Positions 1-5,967 of a DNA stretch of 10,128 nucleotides are shown piece by piece. A model generated the notes under the pieces. It ran no database searches. It was given only the letters and a program-made list of their open reading frames with translations, and was not told where the DNA came from. Numbering within the stretch: position 1 is the first letter of the stretch; every line of letters begins with the position of its first letter. Origin of the DNA: CAZQKW01 sp964594075 (GTDB taxonomy: Bacteria > Desulfobacterota > WTBG01 > CAIYCZ01); the NCBI GenBank assembly GCA_964594075.1, contig CAZQKW010000080.1, positions 1 through 10,128 of the forward strand, given 5' to 3'. A program made the translations under genes and the position numbers.

Positions 1-241
1 CCAGCAACTGATCAAATTCCCGCTTCTGCTTGTCCATATAATGACCAATGGCTCCCCCTGCAAGACCACCTACCACCGCCCCGATGGCCGCCCCTTGGCC
101 TTTACCTAACCCATATCCCACTCCCGCGCCAATCACCGCACCGGTTGCCGCGCCAATCGTGGTCTTGGGATTTTCCTTCATGGTTGCACACCCTGCCGCC
201 ATAAATGCCATTGCTAAAAACAATACAAATAATTTTTTCAT
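1..241 (-). CDS. Glycine-zipper lipoprotein, OmpA family N-terminus (partial)
   Basis: The first 80 codons are visible; the 3' part lies beyond the left edge. Residues 1-17 form a lipoprotein signal peptide (MKK start, hydrophobic core) ending in MAAG before Cys18, the likely lipidated residue. Residues 29-66 are a glycine zipper (repeated GAxxG, GAGVGYGLG, GGLAGGAIG), followed by YMDKQKREFDQLL. This order of lipobox, glycine zipper and YMD-type helix matches the N-terminus of YiaD-like OmpA-family lipoproteins, which continue into a peptidoglycan-binding OmpA domain; that domain would be outside the window and is inferred. The start is fixed by AAAGGAGG six bases upstream of ATG. A stand-alone glycine-zipper lipoprotein is the alternative. 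Confidence 0.82.
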   Translation of the reverse strand, partial: MKKLFVLFLAMAFMAAGCATMKENPKTTIGAATGAVIGAGVGYGLGKGQGAAIGAVVGGLAGGAIGHYMDKQKREFDQLL

Positions 242-307
242 GTTTTTCCTCCTTTCAGGCTAAGAAAAAACGTTTTTAAATATGTGTCTTAATCCCTTTT
301 ATCATAA

Positions 308-336
308 ACAATAGTTAATGAAGTTATCTTTGTCAA
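308..336 (-). promoter_or_regulatory. Sigma70-type promoter of the glycine-zipper lipoprotein gene
   Basis: On the minus strand there is a perfect -35 TTGACA (331-336), a 17-bp spacer, and a weaker -10 TATTGT (308-313). It ends 66 bp upstream of the lipoprotein ATG and lies outside the upstream gene, so the lipoprotein can be transcribed on its own. Confidence 0.6.
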
Positions 337-363
337 TTATAATCTGATGTGAGGAATTGAGCA

Positions 364-843
364 TCATTTACAGCGGGTTATTTTGAAGCAGCATTCACTG
401 TCCCCCGCAGGCATATGTTTCAGCCGTTGCCACTTCGCCACCTTGTATTGTTCGCCCAGTTTGCAATCCATATCACAGATGATGGGACAGGGATCGGGCA
501 ATTTTCGCTTTCTTGTGGCCTCAAGATGCGGACAATGTTCCAGATGTTCAAACCATACCGGCTCGCCGTTCTCCTCGCCTTTTTCAATCCATATTTTCCA
601 GCCGGTTGCCGGAAACATGTCTATCTCATACATCATGATATCGCCAATGTCTTTGCCCTCAAACATTTTGGTTCTCTTCTTAAAACCTGCCTCAAATAGA
701 TCATCGTAAATCTTTTTCCCTTGTTCTTCTCCATACACGCTAATAAGGTTCTGGTACAACAGTGGAAGTTTCAACGCATTCATTTCAACCAGCATGTCGC
801 GCTGCTTTTCAATGGGAATCTCTTTGCCGTGAACTTTTTCCAT
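364..843 (-). CDS. L-2-amino-thiazoline-4-carboxylic acid hydrolase-like protein
   Basis: A cytoplasmic protein of 159 residues without signal peptide or membrane segment. The second half is cysteine-rich: C104, C119, C123, C127, C151, C152 and C158. The arrangement CP (104-105), CPIICDMDC (119-127), a basic stretch with R140, then GDSECCF (147-153) matches the conserved tail of the ATC-hydrolase-like family (PF14196), where CP...C..D...R...GD..C.F recurs. Family members are named for hydrolysis of aminothiazoline carboxylate toward cysteine, but most, including this one, are uncharacterised, and the cysteines could bind a metal. The start is supported by GGGAGG six bases before ATG. No hairpin terminator is visible after the TGA, so read-through into the lipoprotein gene is possible. 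Confidence 0.7.
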   Translation of the reverse strand: MEKVHGKEIPIEKQRDMLVEMNALKLPLLYQNLISVYGEEQGKKIYDDLFEAGFKKRTKMFEGKDIGDIMMYEIDMFPATGWKIWIEKGEENGEPVWFEHLEHCPHLEATRKRKLPDPCPIICDMDCKLGEQYKVAKWQRLKHMPAGDSECCFKITRCK

Positions 844-924
844 AATATCCTCCCTAAAAAATTTAACACCTATCCATAAACCTGAGGCAATAAAAAAACA
901 GACATGACCAAAATTATTACATTA

Positions 925-953
925 AATATATGCTATTGATAATCTGGTGTCAA
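925..953 (-). promoter_or_regulatory. Sigma70-type promoter of the ATC-hydrolase-like gene
   Basis: On the minus strand: -35 TTGACA (948-953), a 17-bp spacer, and -10 TATATT (925-930, five of six consensus bases). It lies 82 bp upstream of the start codon in the divergent spacer shared with the plus-strand membrane protein gene. The opposite direction shows only weak candidates. Confidence 0.68.
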
Positions 954-1049
954 TACAACATAGGCATCTGGGCAATAAAAGCAAAAGAATTTGTTTTGCG
1001 GTTGGTTACCTGATACATTATGCCATAAACATGATAAGAGGAGCCCAGT

Positions 1050-2540
1050 ATGATGATCAATCCTCAAAAGCCATCAGGAAGTAACGCCCCATTGTGGCAG
1101 ACAACAGTGGGAGGTGTCGCAATAGTTTTAGCTTTTATTCTGGAGAGGCTGATTTTTCTTATAAATGGCGGCGCTTTTGTGGCAAAACCGCTCGCCTTCG
1201 CCATGCAATACCTTGACCCGCTGCTGCTGAAAGAAGATCTGGCACAGAGCCTTTTCTACTTGCATTCGCAGCCCCCCCTGTTTAATGGTTTTCTCGGCAT
1301 TGTCCTGAAACTATCTTCAACACCGTCGTTATCGTATGAAATATTGTTCCATACTGCGGGAATTATCATCTGTTTAAGTTTCTATGGCATACTCTCATAT
1401 CTCGGTATTAACTGGGTTATCAGTTTCTTCATTACCGTTGCTTTTATGCTTAATCCTACACTCATCCTTTATGAACATCTGTTATATTATTCCTATTTTG
1501 AAGTGCTTTTTATCTCACTCTCGCTGTTTTTCCTTATCCGCTGGTGCACAGAGAAAAAGATTGCCGATGTCCTTTTATTCTGGGCATCTCTTTTGTGCCT
1601 CTGTGGTATACGCTCGGTATTTCATCCCCTCTTTATTTTTGCAACTTCAATAAGTCTGACCTCTTATCTGTGGTTCTGGATTAAGGATAAACAGTTCGCA
1701 AAAACGTTATTTCTTGCCTCTCTGCTGGCGCTGGCACCGCTAACCGCACTGTGCATTAAAAACTTCCTGGTCTTTGGTTTTTTTGGAACCTCGTCATGGG
1801 ACGGCATGAATTTGTGGACCAAGGTAAACGGTTTTGCGCCTGAACAACTGGAAGACCTTCACAATCGGGGAATCGTCAGCTCGCTCGCCGTGAAGGCAGA
1901 ACTGAGAACATTCCAGCAGCCGATAGGAACTTATTATGAAGAATCTGAGTTAAAAAATATTCCCTGCCATCATCCGGCAGACTGTAACCAATTTAAAAGC
2001 ACCGGTTATCCGAATTTCAACCACAGCGGCTTTATTGCGCTTTCTAAACAACTGCGCAAAGATGCCCGCGCCTTGATTTTATATGATCCCGCACAATTTA
2101 TTTTTTACACGCTGGGATCGTATAGCCTCACGCTCTGGCATTCCTCGGATTCAGTGCATGCTCTTTTGGACAACAATATGGAGGTGGTTAAAAAACTGGA
2201 AAAAATATACCGTTTTCTCTACTTTGGCTTTTTAGGGGTAGAAAGTAAACTTGATAAAAGGATGTGGGAAAGAACCATCATTATAACCATTCTTTTTATG
2301 ATGGTATATATCAGCACACTGATTAATGCCTTGAGAAAAGATGATTGCGGCCTCGCAGGCATAAAACTTTTTTGCCTGTTTTGTCTCCTCATCCATGTTT
2401 ATACGATCGCTGTTTCTTCTCTAATTGAATTTGGAGAAAACAATCGCTTTCGCTTTCCGGTGGATATGGCGTTTCTGATAATGGCTCTGGGGAATCTTAT
2501 GATGTGGAAGCGGGCATGGAATTACCGCCTGAAAAATTAG
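1050..2540 (+). CDS. Polytopic membrane protein, GT-C glycosyltransferase-like
   Basis: A protein of 496 residues with about ten hydrophobic segments, the first at roughly 18-38. The first large loop contains D56, E62/D63 and the motif HSQPPLFN (72-79). GT-C enzymes of the PMT/ArnT type carry acidic residues and an (H)xPPL element in this loop. A hydrophilic, presumably periplasmic stretch at about 247-345 includes two cysteines. Near the C-terminus GENNRFRFP (462-470) resembles the (G)ENRxRxP element seen in many bacterial polyprenyl-phosphate-sugar-dependent transferases. A transferase that moves a sugar from a lipid carrier on the outer face of the inner membrane is therefore plausible, but acceptor and sugar cannot be told. 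The start is the first of two ATGs, six bases after AAGAGGAG. No neighbouring glycan gene supports the role. Codon use is AT-rich, unlike the sequence immediately downstream. Confidence 0.6.
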   Translation: MMINPQKPSGSNAPLWQTTVGGVAIVLAFILERLIFLINGGAFVAKPLAFAMQYLDPLLLKEDLAQSLFYLHSQPPLFNGFLGIVLKLSSTPSLSYEILFHTAGIIICLSFYGILSYLGINWVISFFITVAFMLNPTLILYEHLLYYSYFEVLFISLSLFFLIRWCTEKKIADVLLFWASLLCLCGIRSVFHPLFIFATSISLTSYLWFWIKDKQFAKTLFLASLLALAPLTALCIKNFLVFGFFGTSSWDGMNLWTKVNGFAPEQLEDLHNRGIVSSLAVKAELRTFQQPIGTYYEESELKNIPCHHPADCNQFKSTGYPNFNHSGFIALSKQLRKDARALILYDPAQFIFYTLGSYSLTLWHSSDSVHALLDNNMEVVKKLEKIYRFLYFGFLGVESKLDKRMWERTIIITILFMMVYISTLINALRKDDCGLAGIKLFCLFCLLIHVYTIAVSSLIEFGENNRFRFPVDMAFLIMALGNLMMWKRAWNYRLKN

Positions 2541-2554
2541 GGGATCCAATTCAA

Positions 2555-2676
2555 TTTGAACTCGGCGGCGTCCATCGAGCCTCGCAGGGCGTCAGCCATC
2601 TGCCGGAGCGGGCTTCGTAGCCGACTCTGGCGGCGGCCACATCCGACTTGCCTGTGTTGTTTTTTCGACTGGCCAA
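2555..2676 (-). pseudogene. hsdM: Type I restriction methyltransferase HsdM, 5' remnant (frameshifted, truncated)
   Basis: Read from TTG at 2674-2676, with GAGG six bases upstream, the frame gives LASRKNNTGKSDVAAARVGY then EAR. After one missing base near 2609 it continues as LRQMADALRGSMDAAEFK. The second block is the very conserved N-terminal motif of HsdM (usual form LWxMADALRGSMDAAEFK followed by HVVLGLIFLKY). The homology stops at K (2555), where the sequence changes to LNWIP and a stop. Only about 40 of roughly 500 codons remain, so no methyltransferase is made. It lies 59 bp after the Na/Pi gene on the same strand and ends 15 bp from the stop codon of the convergent membrane protein gene. 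Confidence 0.8.
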
Positions 2677-2735
2677 TGGCTACCTCATCAAATCGTTTTG
2701 CTGCGGCAATATCTTAGGGACTCTAACGGCCTACT

Positions 2736-3725
2736 TCAGCCGCGCGAGGCCCTGCGGGCGTCGGCTGCAAGCGTTTGTTCGGCGTCAGCTTTACGGGCTT
2801 CTATGCCCAGCAGCCAAGCACGAAGACGCGGCTCTATCCAATTTAAAGTGACAAGAAAGGCCAGCGCAGTGGTCAAATTAAAGATGAGATGCGCCGAAGC
2901 AACCGCCATGCCAGGGTCGGCGACAAGATCAACCATTGCATGACTGAACGACCCAAGGAAAGGGAAGTAGACAACCAACCCCACAGTGTTAAATAAGATG
3001 TTTGTGATCGCGGTTGCTCGGGCTACAGCACCCATCCCGAAGCTAGCGACGAGAGCCGTAAAAGTCGATCCGACATTCGAACCGATGACAATGGGTATCG
3101 CTGCTTCAGGCGGCAGGATGCCTTGCTGCACCAGAAGAATTGACACTCCGGTTGTAACGCTGCTGGATTGTACGATCGCGGTAACCACCAAGCCAGTCAC
3201 AACACCTATCCATGGAGCCTGCGCGAGAGCGACCCACTCGGTGATGGCAGGTTGCTCGCTTAGCGGTTTGAGTTCAGTCGAGATGAGGTCGAGTGCAAAG
3301 AAAATCAATCCGAAGTAGAAGAGTGGCTTGCCAGTGACACGCGCGCGCACCGGCAGCGCCGATACCAGCGCGCCCAGTACAATAAAGATGGGGCCTATTC
3401 CCGTGAGCTTGAAAGATACAAGCCAGGCCGTTGCTGTCGTTCCAACATTCGAGCCAACCAATAGGCCAAGGCTTGCGCGGAATGAGATAGCTGATGCATC
3501 AACCAAAGCTACGGTCAAAGAGGTGATCGCGCTACTCGACTGCACGATTGCTGTGGCCGACGCGCCGATCAAAAACCCCAACAAACGGTTCGCTGTAACG
3601 CGCCCAAGCCATAACTGCAGTGCACCGCCTCCAGTCGCTCGCAGCTCTCGACTGAAGCCTTGCAGCCCGTAAATGAAAAGAACAACAGCAGAAAATGCAG
3701 CAAATAAAGTTTGGAACCCAGTCAC
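2736..3725 (-). CDS. Na/Pi cotransporter family protein (NptA-like, no PhoU tail)
   Basis: A 329-residue inner-membrane protein of the Na+/phosphate cotransporter II family (PF02690). It shows the characteristic inverted duplication: TAIVQSSSA (58-66) with GSNVGTT (91-97) in the first half, and TAIVQSSSV (182-190) with GSNVGST (215-221) in the second. QSSS repeats line the substrate site in this family, so sodium-driven phosphate uptake or efflux is expected. Many bacterial members carry a C-terminal PhoU-like domain and exceed 500 residues; this one ends in a short charged tail, either a natural short form or truncated. The start is GTG with GGGAG about ten bases upstream, which is weak. It follows yidD by 66 bp on the same strand. 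Base composition is GC-richer than the preceding plus-strand gene. Confidence 0.88.
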   Translation of the reverse strand: MTGFQTLFAAFSAVVLFIYGLQGFSRELRATGGGALQLWLGRVTANRLLGFLIGASATAIVQSSSAITSLTVALVDASAISFRASLGLLVGSNVGTTATAWLVSFKLTGIGPIFIVLGALVSALPVRARVTGKPLFYFGLIFFALDLISTELKPLSEQPAITEWVALAQAPWIGVVTGLVVTAIVQSSSVTTGVSILLVQQGILPPEAAIPIVIGSNVGSTFTALVASFGMGAVARATAITNILFNTVGLVVYFPFLGSFSHAMVDLVADPGMAVASAHLIFNLTTALAFLVTLNWIEPRLRAWLLGIEARKADAEQTLAADARRASRG

Positions 3726-3791
3726 TTGAGTTTTTCTCCCGGTCGACTCGTTGACGCCCGACTCTGCCCAAGTTGATGGGCTTGTTATGAA

Positions 3792-3995
3792 TTACGGTAT
3801 ATCGTGCCCACCATTTGGAGGACAACAAAGCCTCAGACGCGAGAAGACCATGTGCCACCCAGCAAGAAAGCCGTATTTACTTATGGCAGTGATAGCGTAC
3901 TCTGAGCAAGATGGCTCAAACCGGCACGACTCAGGGACGTTTACAGGCGCCGGTTTCTGATAGAGGCGAATGAGCCGAATGGTCAGACGGGTCAT
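3792..3995 (-). CDS. yidD: YidD family membrane protein insertion efficiency factor
   Basis: A 67-residue protein with the YidD pattern throughout: an N-terminal amphipathic helix ending in IRLYQK (9-14), the signature SCRFEPSCSEYA (23-34), a helix around 35-52 and the tail RLRLCCPPNGGHD (53-65). YidD proteins are small and membrane-associated, and are thought to help Sec/YidC insert membrane proteins. They normally sit between rnpA and yidC beside the replication origin; here none of those genes is present. The ATG overlaps the stop of the upstream DUF4177 gene as ATGA, suggesting translational coupling. The Na/Pi transporter follows on the same strand. It is intact in length; activity is unknown. 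Confidence 0.9.
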   Translation of the reverse strand: MTRLTIRLIRLYQKPAPVNVPESCRFEPSCSEYAITAISKYGFLAGWHMVFSRLRLCCPPNGGHDIP

Positions 3996-4238
3996 TGCCC
4001 CGACGCCTTCCGGAACGTAACAACGTAATACGTGCTAAGCACAGCCTTTTGTCCGAGCAACCAGCAACACAACCAGGATTTACATTTACCCAAATGGCAT
4101 CGACTCGATAGAACTCCAACCTTCTCGGGCGTGAAAATTTACAACTCCCCCTAGATAAGCCGCAGCCTCGTTTCCGCGGTGTAGTTGGGCTTGAACCCCA
4201 ATATTTGGTGGAACTTGAACCATCTTGTATTGATACAT
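3992..4238 (-). pseudogene. DUF4177 family protein, disrupted by two one-base deletions
   Basis: From ATG at 4238 the first 41 codons read MYQYKMVQVPPNIGVQ... to NFHAREGW. One frame over, sequence continues as EFYRVDAIWVNVNPGCVA, and in the third frame as GLLGQKAVLSTYYVVTFRK to a TGA at 3992. Adding one G near 4116 and one near 4061 gives a continuous 82-residue protein that matches the DUF4177 pattern (PF13783; YxYKMVQ start, EGWE(F/L) centre, YYVxTFR end). The function of the family is unknown. As written, translation would stop after about 51 residues. The reconstructed stop overlaps the yidD start in ATGA, which independently supports the reconstruction. No strong ribosome binding site is seen; only GGAA lies upstream. 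If the two deletions are read errors, this is an intact gene. Confidence 0.75.
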
Positions 4239-4269
4239 ACTGCTTATTCCGTTGCTTGTTGTTGACACA

Positions 4270-4572
4270 TCCCTGGAATAAATGGCCGCTGCGCTTATGC
4301 CTGCAGTTGAACCATCCCGTGTAGTTAACCACGAGCCGCTGGATTGCTCGTGATAAATTGCCCTGTCTGGTTCTTATCAATAGATGATAGTGGTTTTCCA
4401 TGAGCACATACGCATGTATCTCCACATGAAACTTCTTTGCTGTTTTCCCCAGCAGTTTCAGGAATTTCAGGTAGAGTCATGTAGCTCATAGTAGATCGGC
4501 CTTTACTCATTGTCCCGGAAGGGGACATGAGAGAAGGTATTGGGATAGTTCGATGCGAAGTGGTTGTGCCAT
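4270..4572 (-). pseudogene. REP-associated tyrosine transposase (Y1/RAYT), decayed and 3'-truncated
   Basis: The remnant starts MAQPLRIE at ATG 4572, shifts frame to YPNTFSHVPFRDNE, meets a TAA, continues RPIYYELHD, and shifts again to YLKFLKLLGKTAKKFHVEIHAYVLMENHYHLL. It then runs RTRQGNLSRAIQRL to RSGHLFQG and ends at 4270. These blocks follow the order of RAYT proteins (YPG..YHV..RGNE, then HAYVLMxNHYHLL holding the HUH metal-binding pair, then SGHLFQG). The C-terminal part with the LNPVRA-type segment is missing. Such enzymes process single-stranded REP palindromes. Two frameshifts, a stop and the truncation make it non-functional. The break lies 31 bp before the DUF4177 start codon. Confidence 0.85.
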
Positions 4573-4829
4573 GGCGGTAACAGCACAGTTTACTAACTGC
4601 AAGCTGTCAATCAAAATATGACATATGAAGATGTGATAATCATCTAAAGGTTACCATTTGTTAAAGGTTCCTGTAAAGATGTAGGTTCATAACACACGCA
4701 CAAAACTTCAAAAAAGTGCCTGTCCCCTTTACCCCCACAGAGGGTTCGTGGTGGCGGCCAAAACGGTCATAAGGTTATTAAACAGGCGGGTTTACCACGC
4801 CCGCTGTCCCGGCGTTTGTTGGGCACACG
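4573..4829. other. Gene-free stretch with a REP-like motif and a hairpin
   Basis: No convincing gene on either strand. AAGTGCCTGTCCCCTTT at 4714-4730 resembles short sequences often found beside RAYT transposase genes. An imperfect hairpin pairs ACAGGCGGG (4782-4790) with CCCGCTGT (4800-4807), with one bulged base. On the minus strand a TTGACA lies at 4606-4611, about 34 bp before the transposase ATG, but its -10 is poor. Confidence 0.4.
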
Positions 4830-4869
4830 AAAAAAGCGGTGGGTTTGGATTTATGTCCCAACCCACCGC
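4830..4869 (-). terminator. Rho-independent terminator of the outer-membrane protein gene
   Basis: A perfect 10-bp stem pairs GCGGTGGGTT (4836-4845) with AACCCACCGC (4860-4869), with a 14-base loop. On the minus strand it is followed directly by six T residues (4830-4835). It lies 16 bp after the stop codon of the gene at 4886-5767, so it closes that single-gene transcript. Confidence 0.93.
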
Positions 4870-4885
4870 ACATGTCTTAAGTTAA

Positions 4886-5767
4886 TTAAAATGATGCTGC
4901 AATCCCGGCAGTGAACAGATTGGATCGCACGGCATTGCGTCCGGCAAACGGAACCTGGTAGCCGAGGTTTACTCGTTTACAGTCATCCAGGGGCACTATT
5001 GCTCCCAGGGTTGTGGCAAACAGATCTGAATCATTGCCTTTGTTGCGAAATTCATGCCCATAATTCAGCTCAACCAGCGGCTGGAAGTGCTCGGTAGCAA
5101 CATAACCCAGCGCGACATTGCCGGACATCAAGCCACGGGTGCTCTCTGACTGAGTGCCGAATGTGGTAGAGTAATACGTGCGATGACGGCCAAAGGGCAG
5201 GCTGTATCCGGCATCTGCATTCATGGTAAAATCATCCCAGTCTTTGGTCAGGGCAACTTTCTGATTAAAGCTCCAGAAATTCTTCCCCGGACCCAGATGA
5301 CCGCTTCTTGATTCAAAGCCGGCCGGGATTCCCAAACCGGCAAGATAGGCAACGCTATACTTGCTATCCTCATCATTTAAGAACCGCCACTTGAAGGACA
5401 CGTCTATATCTTTAAGCCCGCGGCCGTGCTTATCACCAAATGGTCTGGTTCGGTCTTTGATATCAGCATATCCTGCCCGAATGGTCATATCTACATTGTC
5501 CATGCACCCGTAGGTGAGCCCGAGCTGACCATCATAAACTCTCATGGCGTCCCTTCTGGTTTTGCCCCAGTTGTTATTGAATGTGCCGCGCTTATCGCTC
5601 ATCTGATTCTGAAAACTAAATTCGGCATCTACCTCAAAAGTGCCCTTGGTAACGGTTGTGGCAGATTCGGTATGCAACTTGTCGTGACGGGCACGATCGT
5701 TGGCCAGAGAATCCCCGGTAATCATAAACAATAGCGCCAGAAGCGCTGTGAAAACTTTAATATACAT
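4886..5767 (-). CDS. Outer-membrane beta-barrel protein (transporter-like)
   Basis: A 293-residue secreted protein. Residues 1-22 form a signal peptide with a probable cut after SLA. The rest has no long hydrophobic helix but many alternating aromatic/polar strands and ends in AGIAASF, with the C-terminal Phe typical of barrels assembled by BAM. The strand pattern (GTFEVDAEFSF, LGLTYGCMDNVDMTIRAGY, DIDVSFKWRF, GLGIPAG, LPLVELNYGHE-like segments) is reminiscent of the MetA/phenol-degradation type outer-membrane proteins, a family thought to pass small hydrophobic solutes; substrate unknown. The start is ATG at 5767, four bases after AAAGGAGG; a TTG five codons further upstream would place the ribosome site inside the gene and is rejected. 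It is monocistronic, with its own promoter, operator and terminator. Confidence 0.8.
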   Translation of the reverse strand: MYIKVFTALLALLFMITGDSLANDRARHDKLHTESATTVTKGTFEVDAEFSFQNQMSDKRGTFNNNWGKTRRDAMRVYDGQLGLTYGCMDNVDMTIRAGYADIKDRTRPFGDKHGRGLKDIDVSFKWRFLNDEDSKYSVAYLAGLGIPAGFESRSGHLGPGKNFWSFNQKVALTKDWDDFTMNADAGYSLPFGRHRTYYSTTFGTQSESTRGLMSGNVALGYVATEHFQPLVELNYGHEFRNKGNDSDLFATTLGAIVPLDDCKRVNLGYQVPFAGRNAVRSNLFTAGIAASF

Positions 5768-5889
5768 ATGGCCTCCTTTCAAGTTATGTATTGTTTCTAA
5801 ATTAATTCTCTTTTTGACGCATAGTGCTACCCAGATACTGTTGATAGGCTATATGTAGGATGCCGCTCTCACCTCCCTTCTTTTGCTGA

Positions 5890-5914
5890 TACCGACTTAT
5901 TGTTACCGACTTAT
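5890..5914 (-). repeat. Tandem 11-bp direct repeat in the leader
   Basis: TACCGACTTAT occurs twice (5890-5900 and 5904-5914), separated by three bases, giving a 14-bp spacing. Both copies fall in the predicted untranslated leader of the outer-membrane protein mRNA, just downstream of the palindromic operator. Confidence 0.7.
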
Positions 5915-5921
5915 ATAAAAT

Positions 5922-5939
5922 TCAGACCGCATGGTCTGA
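5922..5939. promoter_or_regulatory. TetR-type operator palindrome
   Basis: A perfect inverted repeat TCAGACC-GCAT-GGTCTGA, with 7-bp arms and a 4-bp centre. AGACC/GGTCT half-sites are the kind bound by TetR-family repressors such as NemR (TAGACC-N4-GGTCTA). It directly abuts the -10 element of the promoter at 5940-5967 and would cover the transcription start, an arrangement expected for repression. No TetR-type gene lies in this window. Confidence 0.7.
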
Positions 5940-5967
5940 TTGATAGCACAATTTTCGACGATGTCAA
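5940..5967 (-). promoter_or_regulatory. Promoter of the outer-membrane protein gene
   Basis: On the minus strand: -35 TTGACA (5962-5967), a 16-bp spacer, and -10 TATCAA (5940-5945). The predicted transcription start near 5933 falls inside the palindrome and gives a leader of roughly 165 bases before the ATG at 5767. Confidence 0.65.

Noticed and set aside
48..263. Proline/alanine-rich plus-strand open frame
   Set aside because: It is the complement of the glycine zipper; the minus strand has a lipobox, ribosome site and promoter.
1384..1653. Plus-strand 89-residue frame inside the membrane protein gene
   Set aside because: A shadow frame; the long frame has a ribosome site and membrane-protein pattern across the region.
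3726..3791. Possible integron attC site (TAACAAGCCC with a nearby hairpin)
   Set aside because: No matching GTTRRRY core at the right distance and no paired L sites, so the cassette structure is absent.
3532..3858. Minus-strand 108-residue frame bridging yidD and the Na/Pi gene
   Set aside because: It runs out of frame through two genes with clear family signatures.
4508..4526. Palindrome TGTCCC-GGAAG-GGGACA as a possible REP element
   Set aside because: It lies inside the transposase remnant, where the bases encode the HV..R.NE stretch, so the symmetry is probably coincidental.
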